A stretch of 64,000 bases of DNA from Cheiracanthium punctorium (GCA_038373885.1 JAWZYV010013155.1:123345-187344), one strand, 5' to 3'. Counted from the first letter of the stretch, positions 22,375 through 34,942 are shown. Program-made: numbers and translations. The notes: generated by a model not told the origin, from the letters alone.

Positions 22375-23699
22375 ATCGTTATAAATTACAGTATGTTGAA
22401 CAATTTCAACATTTTCAATTCGTAAAATTTACTAAATTTTGTGTTCATAGTGGGAAGATTTCCTATATGTGAGGAAACATAAAATTCGCTTTCACATCCA
22501 GCATTTAAGAAATTATTTTTAGTCAACTTATCTTCCTAAAACCACTCTTTTTCCAAAGTTTCTTTCCGTTAAACTTTCTGAAGCAGCAACAAAAACAATT
22601 ACTTTTTAGACAGGTATTAAATTTTTGATATCATATAAGGATTAAAGAAGTGCGTTAAAGTTTCTTTAGTTTTTCGGCCCGAACGTGTAAAAGTTTTTTA
22701 GAAAAGAATATTCACTTTTGAGTTTCCGTTGAAAGTATGTTTTGAATGAAGTGTATATGAAAGATTAAAAAAACTTAGAGCATCCAGAAGTAAAATAGAG
22801 CTCTTCTTTCTCACAATTTGCTTATCAAATGAATGAGACATCCTTTGAAAAGTATAGATTAAAGATTAGCAGGCTACAAATTTTATTTTAACATCGGGCG
22901 TACTTTGAACTCGTAGTAGTGTTGATGTTTGTAAAATAAACACTATCAAAATGTAGCCTAAGATACAAATTATTGAGGTCGTATCTAAGAGATTGAAAAT
23001 CCTTGCTCGATTTTACTTCTTTGTCGCTTGTGAACATATTTAATGTTTTGCGTAACATTAACTGAAAATATTTAGACTGTTCAAGCAACTTAATCTTTCC
23101 AAATGTAAAGCAATTTTATATCATTTAAACACGAGCCTTAATGTGTATTCTTTTGTATAGTGTGCATTACTGCACACATTAAGCTGATGACATATAAATT
23201 TATCATAACCGTAAGCAAAAATATACAGCTTTATTTATTCCACAATAAGTTAAGTAGGCGACAGACGCTAAGAGAGAAAAGTTACCAAGAGGGAAACGAG
23301 AGAAGGGTCTAGAAAGGAATTAAAGATAAAACTTTACCTTTATCTGCGTTTAGAATTGCAGATCTTTATAAGTTCATGGGCTAATTGTAAAAACAAACGA
23401 ATTGGCTGATACAAAAAGGTGGGTTACGCAAGCTGTGTGTCTATAGATTGTTTCCCGAAGTTATATGTTTTCTGAGGATTCATAGAAAGATGGATAAGTG
23501 CCCATATTCTCTAACAATTTTTTGGAAGCATTAAGAAGTAAAGAAAATACTAAATGCTTAAGTTTCAATTACATTCACTCAACTTTACCAAGGTTTTTGG
23601 ATTCATGCATTATTAATGTTAAAACAGCCACACTGGAACGGTTATTACTAGAGCACAAATCATCGATCAAACTATATAAAACAGTCTTCACACTATAGC

Positions 23700-25150
23700 T
23701 CATATGGTATTACTCGTTTTCCCAATAGATCCATATGTCGTTACAACCGATCTCATAGTGAGCTAGTGAATGACGCAATGAAGGAATTTGAAATTCAAAT
23801 ATTGGTTGTGTTTATAAATCTGATCGACAGATAAGCAAAACGGTGATAAAATGTTCTAACAGAATTCTCTTTTAACAGTCTCACAGAAAGAATCTCTCTA
23901 CAGAAATTTGTCTAAACGCTTCGCTACTATGGGCATCTTTAACCTTAGTTTATTCTCATGGCAAAAATAAATACAGTAAAATATAATTTTTGTGATAGAG
24001 GGAATTTCTTTGTTTGAATGATTTCCTTCATAGAAAAAAAAGTGACATCACATTCCATGCAGATGTTTACCTGATAATTCGAAAATATTCGTGCAGTTGT
24101 TGTTTGTTGCAGTTACCCTTAGTGATAAGATACTTGATTACTTGCAATTGTGTTCTGCTTTATCTGTATAATTTCACTCGTTTTACGTAGAATGTCTTTT
24201 TTCATATTTTTCATAATTATTCAATAAATATCAATCCCCCTCCCCCTTCCTCCCCCCCCCAAAAAAAAATAGAAGTGAGCAGTGTACCATGGTCTAGAAC
24301 GCTTATAATGAACTTATAATAACGTTAGAGGTAAAATTTCGCTGGTAAATCACTTTAATGCAAAAGTGCTTTGATGTGTAATTAGCTTTAAACTGAAGTC
24401 AAAATTATTCCTCAAGCTTAAAACTGAGTAATTTCTTATTAAAAAACTCTTCCTCAGAAAAAGATTTACCTAACGCTTTCATTTTACGAAAAATATCAAA
24501 CGTCGTTTTTTTGAGTAATTTGATTTTCGAATTAATTTATACTTAAGCTCTACTTTAAGCGTAGTAACTAACTTGTGTTCAATGCACTTTTGTAAAAAAA
24601 TAGAAAAAATAAATAATGACTAAAAAAGGCCTCCTTCATCTGACATTCTTTTTTTTTTTTTTAATTTACTCCACGCATTTAAAACTACCTTATAGATATT
24701 TTTATAATGCTATCTTTTAGACTTTGTGAAAATTCCAACATCAAGATTTTTAATTTAAAATGCAGGGCTTCATAAGAGATATTTTTTTCACTCTTATAGA
24801 TTGGGGTGTTTTTCAGCTGATATTACTTTTGTTCAAAAATTAGTAATTTAATCTTTCTTTTTTCCTTTGTATTAGAGATTGGAGAACGCTGTACCTCATA
24901 GATTGCGTTTTTAGTCATTAAACTCATTAAGCTTTATATAATCACTTAAGACAATAGAAGATAAATTAGACTGCCTCTCTTGTATACCTAACAAAGGATG
25001 TGGTAGAGTATTCAGCCTGTGCTTTAGTTCCTGAATTCAGAAGTTTAAGCTGCTATAAATCCTATCAGTGATATAAAACACGTTACGAAGAATTATAATC
25101 TATGTGCTGTGGTATTTAAGTTTCTCCACTAAATTAAACATTTTTACAGT
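23700..25150. other. AT-rich intergenic stretch, no features
   Basis: Begins just beyond the end of duplicated unit A. It contains only homopolymer tracts (C/A at 24238-24268, T at 24650-24661). No coding frame or repeat match is visible. Confidence 0.5.
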
Positions 25151-25339
25151 CGAAATGTATTATAATACCTCTATTGAGATTGGAAGCCAATATTTTGCGG
25201 CTATAACGCACACACACTCTCGTTTGCCTGTATAAAGCTCAAATGCGTTGTTTATATGTGCTTTCTGTGTTTCCTCATCAAGGGCTCTAACACTATGGTA
25301 TCGTAGAATATCAGCGATGGATATTTCTCGCAATCGGAT

Positions 25340-26040
25340 AGTCAAATACTTCGGTTAAATAGCCGCGACTCTCCATTTGGAGCTAGCACGATGAGTTTCG
25401 AGTAAAACAAGCGAGTACTTTTGTGCATGCTAAGGTCTGTCCGTCACTCAGACCGATCAACCAATCAAAACACACGGCTTTCTCCCCTTTTTCTTAAACG
25501 AATGCATTGTCTTCAGAATTTTCGGAGACCGATCACTCGGAGACTCAGGAGACATCCATCAAGAGTGGAAGCCGATTTTTAGACTGCCCCACCGTGCCAG
25601 GGAGAGGGGTCCTTTTGTGAAAGTACTTGACACTCCGTGATACACTCAATAAAAACCCATCCATCTTGTACTCTCCTGTACCGGAATGCAAGTTTTCGCC
25701 TTCATCCAAGGAGTCAGGAAAAAACAGCATTTTTTCCGATAGTGAATACGGCAGTGAAACAATTACGATAGGATTGTGCTAGGAAACATCGGATATTTCT
25801 CGAATTGCGACGTCATGAGAAGAGAAGGTTCGATTTATTCGCTACCGAAAGCTTTCCGATACTATGGTGGTAGAGCCCCCAAATCTGGAGGACTTCTGAA
25901 CTTTGGCACCTCTCGGAAACTTCCAGTAATCACCAAGGGGGCTTACAGATCCACGAATTCAACGTTCAGGTGCACCACGTGTACACAGTGGTCTTTAATG
26001 GATGTCGGAATCTAACTGGTGCACTTCCGGTTACAAGTCT
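25340..26040. other. GC-elevated, repeat-poor region of unknown nature
   Basis: Over about 700 bp the composition departs from the AT-rich surroundings. It contains a CCAAT-like 'accaatcaaaac' (25461) and 'gcgacgtcatgag' (25807), similar to a CRE. A 79-codon forward frame (25776-26015, starting MLGNIGYFSNCD) lies at the end but is unrecognised. It could be a promoter or first-exon region, or a decayed element; I cannot decide. Confidence 0.3.
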
Positions 26041-26980
26041 AACGCTTTGACTATTGGGATACAATGCACCCCCTCCCCCCACCTCACATTACAGAGACTC
26101 GATACATGAAGGCCAATCTCGTGTCTCATATCTTTGATATTGTCTTTTCATTTATTTGCAAATAGTACTTCGTTTATAATCCTTTGATCTTTACCTTTTA
26201 ATAGCACTAGTCGCCTTATTTTACAACCAATCCATCAGTGATTCCGCATTTGCAATTTTAGAATTTTTAATTTCTCACACAAAAAAGCGGTTCATATTCT
26301 TTAAAGGCGGGTATTCACTGTCATTTCCATTGGACCGACACTTTGTATTTATAATTAAGTTAAAAGACGAGGTTTTTATTTTCGGGAAATGGGAGATTTT
26401 GCATAAATCAAAGACCTGCTATTGCTTTTATGCAAGAGCGTACTACCACATGATAAACCACAAGGGTGGAGGGGAATTTTCCCTTTTGTAATCGGTAGTC
26501 CGTGATTTACGGATATTCTAGTTTCCATGTAATAAAAATATACTTACTAATTTCACTATGGCTGGTCCATCTGGAATGGCCGTGAGTTTTCGCTTTAAAT
26601 AATGAGGATAAAATATGCACTGGTGTCCAAAAATGGATTAGGCATTTTGAAAACATCCGATTTCTGGCGAAAGAAGACATGTCTATCAGTAAAATGGGAG
26701 TGGGAGTAATCAGACAGACTGATATTGTTTCGTCATTAGTATCAGTAAGAAAATTGTATTTTTTGCATGTATTCTTTTGGAACCGAAAATTTTGGTACCG
26801 ACTAAAACTGCTTCCGGATACTTGAATAGAAAAAATAAATTGTGTTTAAACTTGATGTCATTGAAGTACGAGTAAATTAACGCTTCATGCACAACAGTGC
26901 AAATGTTAGTAATTTTTCATTCATCTGGGAACATAATACTTGAGAATTCACGGAATCTGTGCTAAAAAATCCGGAGGTAA
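26040..26980. other. Intergenic stretch, nothing recognised
   Basis: Mixed composition, short frames only, no repeat signature. A short (GTAT)n run follows at 26991-27015. Confidence 0.4.
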
Positions 26981-27164
26981 ATAAACGCGTGTATGTATGT
27001 ATCTATGTATGTATGTGGGCCTATCTCCTCCAGAACGACGCGGAGTTGAGTTTCGAACAAGTTATCCACGGATTCGGAAAATTATGAGGGAGGTCTTCCA
27101 CAAACTCGAATTTCATAAATCAAACTATTTTAGGAGATATTGATAAAAAAACATGTCAAAAAGG

Positions 27165-27300
27165 CTAATTTTTGCTTTCCGTAATTGTAACCCCTTTAGT
27201 GAAAAAGTGTGAAATAAGCATCGTGGTTGCCTTGTGTGGCGATTTTGCCGAATAAGATGTTTTAAATTCTTGAAGTAAAAATAAAAGATTCTACTTATAT
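27165..27300 (-). repeat. Inverted partial copy of the insertion tail at 18055-18190
   Basis: Reverse complement of 18055-18190: 'ccgtaattgtaacccctt', 'gtgaaataagcatcgtggtt' and 'cgattttgccgaataagat' correspond in order to 'aaggggttacaattacgg'-type sequence in copy A's 2.1-kb insertion. It identifies that insertion as a member of a dispersed family. Confidence 0.8.
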
Positions 27301-27974
27301 AATACGCTAACGTTTGACGTACCAAAATCAACGATATTTCTATGCTGGGAATGGCAACAACTCTATGTAAACATTAGCGATATAACAATTACACACGCGC
27401 AAAAATCCAAAGTAACAATTCGATGACGTGACGGAACAAGCACATTCGTTACTAATGTATGTCAGGCAATAGCTAGATTACAAAATAACAATGATACGCG
27501 AAAAAACAAAATCTTTCGAATCTTTTCACCGCGCGTTCATCGCACATTAAAAAAAACAAACAACAACAAAAAAAAATCTCTTTGCTGTGGGCTAAAACAA
27601 ATTTCAGCTATTTCCTGTTTCTTTTACATTTGTGTAACCAAGGGTACGTATTAAATAATGCAACCGTGCTATAAAACACCAGGTTGCTAACTTTGGCACA
27701 TTAACCCCCGCAGCTGCTGCAATTAAGGAGAATTTCTGTAGGAATTTGTACTACACATTAGCTACCTATACAGTATTTTTATGATAGAATTTTATGAATC
27801 GAAATGCCACCAATTACATCTTTTCACCCATCTTGCAATGTTGGCACTTGACTTCGCTCCTATGATCACCATCAGCTTTTATCTTGACACCCAAAATTTG
27901 TAGCCAGCCTAACATAAATAAATTTAATGACAAATACTGTTGAAACAAAGAAACATGATTTTCGTTGGAATGAG

Positions 27975-28042
27975 TCCGAGTAAGTTAGTTAACGTTATGA
28001 GTTAAGGTTATTAACGTTAGTTAACGTTAATGAGTAAGTTAT
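27975..28042. repeat. GTTAACGTTA-rich simple repeat
   Basis: 'gttagttaacgtta' occurs twice within 50 bases with 'gagtaa(g)gtta' spacers. Low-complexity, probably slippage-derived. The preceding 27400-27970 has no recognisable feature. Confidence 0.7.
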
Positions 28043-28098
28043 GGTGGCGAAGCTGGCCGCCTTGGCGGTAATTATTATGTGAATTGGCGGTAATAATT

Positions 28099-28139
28099 AA
28101 TGAGAATTATTATATGAAGCGCATATAATAATTCTCATT
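28099..28139. other. Perfect 18-bp palindrome with 5-base loop
   Basis: aatgagaattattatatg, loop aagcg, then the exact complement. It follows a GC-richer segment ('ggcgaagctggccgccttgg') with 'ggcggtaat' repeated, so it may be the hairpin end of a small element. Confidence 0.85.
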
Positions 28140-28849
28140 TAGTGCAAAAGTTAATAAAGTTGTTTATAAGTGTGCAGAAACCGATTTTCAATGCGTAACT
28201 AAATTTTGAACAATACTGTAATTTCAACGCAAAATAACAGTACTTTTCTATTGAGAGATCAAAGATTTTCTAAACTTCTAGCGGTCATATCAACACAGTT
28301 ACAGATCGTTATGAAGAAGACATTTTGAATATATTATCCTTATTTTCCCTCGCATTCTTTGCAGATACAAAAGCAGCACGTAAATTGCATTTAAATTTAT
28401 TCAAAATGCGATGTTAAAATATTTGAAAGTATTTATGTATATTGTCAATTTCAAATGTGTGTGTTATACTGTATTAGCGTATACGGACTCAGGATAATAA
28501 ATGCGACATTTAAAATATATTTTAAGGTACAGCAAATACTTGAACTTGTCAGTTACACTTATACAAGTTCATTTCAAATAGATGCTAAACCGATTACATC
28601 TCAAACCGTGAGAGATAAAAATTTAGTTTCAGTTAGAAAAGTTTATCAAATTTAAAAAAGCTTGCAGATATGGTAATTTTTTACAACGGGTTGCGTACAT
28701 ATAAAAATGCAAAATTTAATATTTATACAGTCCCTCATTTTCTATCACTATCATTTGAGAAAATATTATTGTGTGTCTTAGAAGATACAAAAAAAAAGTC
28801 TGAAACGCTTTCGGATTTTAAATACGCATTAAAGTACTATATATTAAAA

Positions 28850-29925
28850 GTATATCATACTTTATGCGTCGTAACTATTTTTCTTCCTTATTAAGTTGGA
28901 AAGTGTATCATTATTCACGAGTGTGTAGTATTTTTCTTCCTTGTTCCATAAAACCCATCTCTGGAATCGAAATCTATCTTAAAATCGCTTACTAAAAAAC
29001 TATTTTACAATCTTCGCCAAGTATATTCATTCCAACTATACTTCACCGTTTTAAACATTGTTTCGAATGTGCATCGTGATACATGAGTATGACGGGTTTG
29101 TCTTTTTTGGGATGATCCCTACTTTAACGCCCCGACTCTCGCCAATGTGGCGATAATTAAACATATGCAGTTACCATGACAATTTTTCGTATTTATGTGT
29201 TAACCGTAATTTAGAATTAAAATGTCGATTTGGAACAACATGTAAGTAAAGCATTCCGTTATTTATTTATTTATTTTGGGTTGACAATTAATAAAGTTTT
29301 AAAATTAAGTCTCTTCAACTTCCTTAACTGGTACGTTTATCGCTCATTTGTTCAGTTTAGTTGTCATCTAGTTCTTTTGGGAGCACTGAAACTTGTGCAT
29401 AACTCCTAGAGACCCATGACTGCAAAGCTCGCCGAAGTGCGGGGACTTTTTAAGGTTGGCGAGAGTGAGGGTGTTGAAATAGGAATCAACTCTTTCATGT
29501 TCCATAAAACACATCTTTAGAATCGAAATCTATCTCAAAATCGCCTACTGAAACAGTTTTAAAACCTTTGCCAAACATATTCCAACTATCCTATACCCTT
29601 TTAAATACTGTTTGGAATGGGCATCCTAATCCATGAGTGTGTCGTGTTTGTCTTTCTTTTTCCTTAAAACACTTCCTGGGAATTGAAATATATATTAAAA
29701 TCTCCTACCAAAATTCTTTATAAATTTTCGCCAGGCATAGTCAAACTATATTTCACCTTTATAAATACCATGTGGAAAGTGTATCATAATCTATGAATGT
29801 TCCGTATTTGTCTTCTCTGTTCCATAAAGCACTTCTTCGGAGCTGAAATCGATATTAAAATCGCCTACCAAAGCTATTTTACAATATTCGCAAGGCGTTT
29901 TATAACTATACTTGTAATATATTTA
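28850..29925 (+). repeat. 160-bp tandem array interrupted by a MITE
   Basis: 'ccataaaa' or its variant recurs at 28946, 29502, 29662 and 29822. The last three are exactly 160 bp apart. Each unit has 'atcgaaatctatcttaaaat', 'ttcgccaagtatat', 'ctatacttcacc' and a T-rich end. The larger first gap (556) equals one unit plus the MITE at about 29118-29483. The last unit is truncated near 29925, followed by a C-tract at 30008. Confidence 0.9.
29118..29483. mobile_element. MITE with about 28-bp inverted ends inside the 160-bp array
   Basis: The left end CCTACTTTAACGCCCCGAC and the inverted right end (reading CCTATTTCAACACCCTCAC on the minus strand) match with a few mismatches over 28 bp, both running into CTCTCGCCAA. 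Insertion into the tandem unit is shown by unit continuity on both sides. The target duplication is unclear. Confidence 0.75.
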
Positions 29926-30949
29926 TGATTGTCACGTTTTGGCTCACAATTTAGCGATCCATTATCAAAACTTTGAAACCTTGTGCGACTTTCAACATTT
30001 TTCTAACGCCCCCCCCCACTCCACATTATCTGGCAAACACATTTGAAAAGATCTTCACCGTGACAGTTCATATCTACAAAACCTGTCTACAAGTTTACGT
30101 AGACAAAATTGTGGGACTGAGCGAAATAGCACCCTTCTGCTAAAAATCCTCTGTCTCTGAGTGAAATAATCAACGAGATATTTAATGTTAAAAATTACGA
30201 CTAACACACTTTACCTGCTATGATGGCGGGAATTTTTAGGCGAAAAATTCTATACTTTAAAGTTTACTACAAATTATGAATTAATAAACTTAACTAATGA
30301 TCCCTTTGTTGGAAAAAATCAAGTAGAAGTGTTCAAATTCGTGACATTAACAGGTTTAGTTTTACGTGAACTGGTAGGTTCTGCAGTTTTGAAATAATCG
30401 ACAATTTAGGGGGGGGGGGGGTTCGAGTCATTGTGCCACGCTTACAAAGAAGGAAATGCAAAGTGCAATGAGAATAACAAAGAATATGGTGTGGGTTAAC
30501 TTTCACTAGAAACTGTACAACCAGCATTGTTTGGACATTCTAGGTAAAATTGGATTTGCAGGAGTCAAATATCCATTTACCTAAACTATCGTTAACTGAA
30601 AAGTAATTTTATTTTTCTTAGTTTATATATATATATATATATACACGTATTCCTTATTTAGAGACAAATGCTAAAATTTTTACTTGAGATATTCCACTCA
30701 AAGACGTTTCTTTTTTTTTTTTCTTTCTTTTTTTCTTTTTTTTTTCTTTTCAAATTTATCCTCTTAGAGCAACATTTCCCCAAATATAAGTGATAAGAAA
30801 CGAGGAAACTTATGAAAATTAAATTTTGTACTTTAATATGTAGACAATCCCTTCTAAAGAATTGCCCTATCTGAAAGCTTCTCTTAATTCTCGATCACAT
30901 AAAGATATAATCTTTGTAACACCTGTTATGAATTATCCATCATATTTAG

Positions 30950-33900
30950 AAATGATTTGCTGTTAAATATTTATAAGAAAATATTCTATAGCAGGTAAAA
31001 TGCATAAAATACTGTACATTATTATATAATGCATCCACATAACTTATTTTAGTTAATATAACATGTCCCAATATATTTTATTTTATTTATTTATTTTCAG
31101 GAACATAAAATAGCGTATAAAATACGACATATTTTTATCCCACAGTTAATTTTTATTGCAAAATATTCTACATGACAGAAATCTCTTTAAAATTAATTTA
31201 AATTTTTTTTACTTAATAAATTTAAATAACTAATGCACAGGCGCGATGTCAAACAAAAACTGTGCATTACAAGTTTTGATGAATATCCCTGAAAAACGTG
31301 TTCTCCTTAGCCAAGCAAACATTTTTATTCATAGAACAGACGTAAATCTGATATGAGAAGCCAATGCATGATTTCGATATTATAAAGCTACCTGAAACGG
31401 CACTATTGTTCCTTCACTCTAGAGACGAAAACTAAATATCGAACCATCGGCTGTAATATGAAATCTATAGTCAATGCATACATGATGCAAACTATTAAAC
31501 ACGAGTTTGCTGGTCTCTGTCAGATTTTAAGATTAATTACATAATAATGCAAACTCAATACCCATTTCGCATGCATCATTCATCATGTTTACCAATATTG
31601 TTTTGAAATTGCGAGGGATTCTTATTTTCTTTCACATTTCATATCGCTATGTGATATGCATCGATTCAGGATTTGAAAAGTGTCGCTTGTATTTTAATAA
31701 AGTGCAGTCTGTATTCTCTAATTTCAAAATCTATCTCTAACATACTTTTTCTTAAATGAGTTGTCTTCATTTTTGCCGCTTAAAAAATATATGTACTGAT
31801 ATTAGAAGCGTCTCATATCAGTACATAAACGCTCTCTCATATCAGGCTGTAAGTGTAAAAAAAATTAATTTCGAAAATATTAGTGTTGAATTCAAAAATC
31901 TTTTCATAAGATTCTAAGCGAATATTTTTGAATGTCAGTAAAATAGCAATCTTTCTGCAGAAGGTTTTTGGGTAGCAAAACATAATGGTCTATATAAAAA
32001 ATCTTAGAATGAATTTTGATGAGTTATTCCCAGTTAATCTAGATTTAAAGGTTTGCGCGAACCTGTTGCTAGGGATGTCATTTTTGGGTCAGAACTTATA
32101 AATATTTAACTAATGTCATTTTAAATGCATAGTTTAAAAGTGACGTCAACCACACTGGCGATTTAAATGCAATTTTATTGGAATCTGACTAATGACTAAA
32201 TTCTACTTAATGCTTTTCAATCACGAAGCAAAATTAGAAGGCATACGATATACACCTGTATATTAAAGTATCCTGATTTAATCCTAAAATAGAAATAACT
32301 TACCCTGATTTTTTTTTCTTTTTTGATCTGAAACACAGGTTATTTATTAATTTTACACTTACATCCTGCTTTAGCAGAGTCAAAACGAATCTGAGATTAT
32401 ATAATTTTTATCTCCTGAAATTGTAATGTAAATTATGTGGATAGAGGAAAAAGAGGTAAATTTTTCGAGCACTTTTTGATCTTTTTTCTTTAATTTAAAC
32501 TGTATTTTTTCCGTATAAGACGTTTAATGACAAAATTATTATGGAAGCAAACACCGCAGAAATATAATTAAGGAATTAAACAAAATATAATTTCTATAAA
32601 GTCTGATATTTTTTATTACGAAAAGTATTAAAAACCTCATCTATAATAATTTTGAGTTCTATATGCAAAACAAAATAAATGCTTTAATAAGGCCTCAAGA
32701 GTTGTTGTTATAAGGAAAATTGTTGTTGATAAGGAAAAGTCAATTTGAAAGATTCCAGCCGTTGAATATATTTTCTCCTTTATAAACTGAATATACATAT
32801 CGTTTCTTCTGTAGAAATTTCGTCTTATGTAGAAAAAAAGAAATTTACCACTTTTCGTAACTATCACGTAAATAACTAAATCAAACATACATCCTAACTA
32901 TCAACTTTTAAACTTTATATTATTCTAAATACATAATACTAAAACATGTCGATTAAAGTCACGTCGTCTGTTCTTGTTTTTCTTTTAAGAATAGCATCTA
33001 GGAAGAGAAACTCACATATTCCTTAGTATCATGTCTTCAAATCGGAAAAAAAACAGCTATTATATATTTCTGAAATTTCATCCACGTAGTTCCTGCCTTT
33101 GTAAGTCACTTTCTAGTTAAATAAAGAATTTTTCGACTATTGTATCATTCACATTCCAAAGAACTTCAGTTCTTCCAAAGGCTTTTTTAGACCAATAACC
33201 TCAGAACTTAGTATGAAGCTACATGTAGTTTTTTTTATTGAAAAACTGCAGAATAACATCATAAAAATACTAGAAAGAACAAACTATTTCTTTCTTTTGT
33301 TTTATAAAGTATTTTCCTGGTATATTTCTTTCTGGGATGATTTCTTTCTTATGAAGTGAAATATTGAAGGGGGATTGAAGTTATAGAAGTGGATTGATAA
33401 AATGCCAGAACTTATTTCAGAAGGTGTGGTTTGATGCGACTTTGAGGAATTTTTAAGAAAAGTTTGAACAGAGGAAAGAGAAACGGTGTTGTGGCACTAT
33501 TTTGTTTTTCTTTTAGGTTTCCGGGTTATATTACCTTCAGAAAATATTATATTGTTTCAAATATTAAGTTTGTAAAAAGAGTTTCTATTCGGAAACAAAC
33601 ATTCAGTGCTCTTTGAATATTTATGCTCTTACTGAATGTACATAAAAGTTTGATGATGACACAAATGTGGAACAAGAGACATTTTCGTAATTTGTTAATC
33701 ATACATCGATCAAGCAGAACATTTCGAGAGTAACTTTGCAATAAGTTCTGAAATGTTATTTTCACAATTCAAACAATTGGTACATTCAAGTGACCTTTTA
33801 CAGAATTATTATATCATTTTCTTTAATGTAATTTGGATTTAGATTTGTTTTGCATACTACAAGATACATTTTTGTAATTCTCTTTAAAATTGGACTTCAT

Positions 33901-34180
33901 AAGTAAATTATTTTTTGATTTTTTTGTATATTTCATGCAATTAGAATACTTGTGTAGCTTCTGACATATTTAGAGCTTGAACATCACCATTAACTTCTAC
34001 CACTACACTAAACATAAATAAAGCTCAAGCTTTTTGTTTTTAAAAGCTTAAAAAATTGATTGCATTAAAAAATGGAAAACTTTCGTTCGAATTTGTGTGC
34101 CTTTAACATCTACGAAATTAAAGACCCAGAGACGAAAGTATGTAATTTCAAATATTTTTTGAGCTCTATTTTCTAAGATG
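30950..34180. other. 3.2-kb AT-rich intergenic stretch
   Basis: No repeat family, coding frame or RNA gene recognised apart from the palindrome at 31790. Short minus frames at 32637-32888 and 33547-33765 look random. Confidence 0.5.
31790..31827. other. 13-bp perfect inverted repeat
   Basis: tatgtactgatat and atatcagtacata around a 12-base loop. 'ctcatatca' is repeated again just downstream at about 31837. Confidence 0.75.
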
Positions 34181-34200
34181 ACTTCCTTTTCAAGGGAGGA

Positions 34201-34433
34201 ATCGTACGAATAGAATTGTCAGAGTGTTCTCCGGACACGAACCCAATAGAACATGTTTGGAACAATCTAGGGAGACGAATTGCTGTCCGCCTACCACCCC
34301 CACATACTTTCCGAGAACTAGAAATAGCTCCTCTGAGGAGTGAGACAGAATACCCCAGCTCCTCATTAATAGCCTCATTGACTCCATGCATCAAATGTGT
34401 TCGTTGGCAGTCCGTGGAAATCATCAAAATTAA
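34201..34433 (+). pseudogene. Tc1-type transposase C-terminal fragment
   Basis: The forward frame contains 'SPDTNPIEHVWNNLGRRIAV' (34231-34290), the hallmark SPDLNPIEHVWD...LGRRI block around the last catalytic residue of Tc1-family DD34E transposases. It continues 'PPPHTFRELEIAPL'. After about 34345 the conserved tail is in another frame ('PQLLINSLIDSMHQM'...'VRGNHQN', 34350-34433), so one frameshift is present. Everything upstream of the block is missing. Tc1 elements cut and paste at TA; the ends could not be located. Confidence 0.85.
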
Positions 34434-34677
34434 AGAATAACGTGAAAAAATAGGCTCATGTTACAGGCAATTCACAATGCTGCACTTACTTATGCTAATT
34501 AAATACAATTGAACACAAAATTGCACTTCCACGATATGATGTTAGCATCATATACATTGCATCGGAAACATGCAAATTGAGTAGTGATGTGTGCAGCAAA
34601 CGCATCACGGAATTCCGGTCTGCAATATTAAAGTGAATTGTGGTACATGGGAGTGATCAGTAATCATTAGTTCACAG

Positions 34678-34881
34678 CAGAGATGGTCAAAAAGAGTCGC
34701 TGTGACGCCACAGAGAGACACAATTTTCACAGGACTGTCACATACTAGTCACATTGTGACTTGTGAGTGATGTGTCTCCACTGCGCGGTCACTGCGAAGT
34801 TTCTTTGTGATCAGTCACCACGTGACGTCGCTGTGAAGTCATCTTGTGACTAGCATGTGATCGGTCGCTTAGTGATTCCAC
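34678..34881. mobile_element. hAT-like end with many GTGAC/GTCAC motifs
   Basis: Begins CAGAGATGGTCAAAAAG, a typical hAT terminus. It is followed by more than a dozen GTGAC, GTCAC or close variants in both orientations, including CACGTGACGTC (34819). After the 948-bp insertion at 34882 the motif run resumes at 35838-35910 ('ctgtgaagtcactgtatgac'). Subterminal motif clusters of this kind bind hAT transposases; the far terminus is not identified. Confidence 0.45.
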
Positions 34882-34942
34882 CATAAGCGTAAAGTTTTCA
34901 AAATTATTGGGGGGGCCTGGACCCACAACCACATATTCACGT

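Larger units (their letters stand above)
18385..23600. repeat. Duplicated unit A, last block (matches 56070-60165)
   Basis: Collinear with copy B: the SINE at 18920, 'ttgaaaaaattttg' (19217, B 56945), 'gacaggtattaaatttttgatatcat' area (22609, B 58077) and 'agttcatgggctaatt' (23370, B 59918). Copy A carries extra material, notably the mariner element at 20421-21454. A stretch near 19571, 'acagggtgtttggaaaat', has a B counterpart at 57292, so that mariner-type end predates the duplication. I find no intact gene in the block. Confidence 0.75.
28570..30945. mobile_element. Interrupted mariner-type MITE, same family as 42438-43494
   Basis: The left part (28570-28770: 'caaatagatgctaaaccg', 'tatttatacagtccctc') matches the start of the 42.4-kb element. 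A middle part near 30140 ('ctctgagtgaaataatc') and the right part (30760-30945: 'gcaacatttccccaaatata', 'gtaacacctgtta') match its later portions in order. About 1.3 kb (28790-30110), including a tandem array, is inserted. No transposase is present. A T-rich tract lies at 30708-30748. Confidence 0.65.

Noticed and set aside
27975..28042. Interstitial telomere repeat (GTTAACGTTA-like)
   Set aside because: The unit is not the arthropod TTAGG telomere motif and occurs only a few times; low-complexity sequence.
34173..34427. Minus-strand ORFs of 84 and 65 codons
   Set aside because: They are antisense shadows of the Tc1 transposase fragment on the plus strand.
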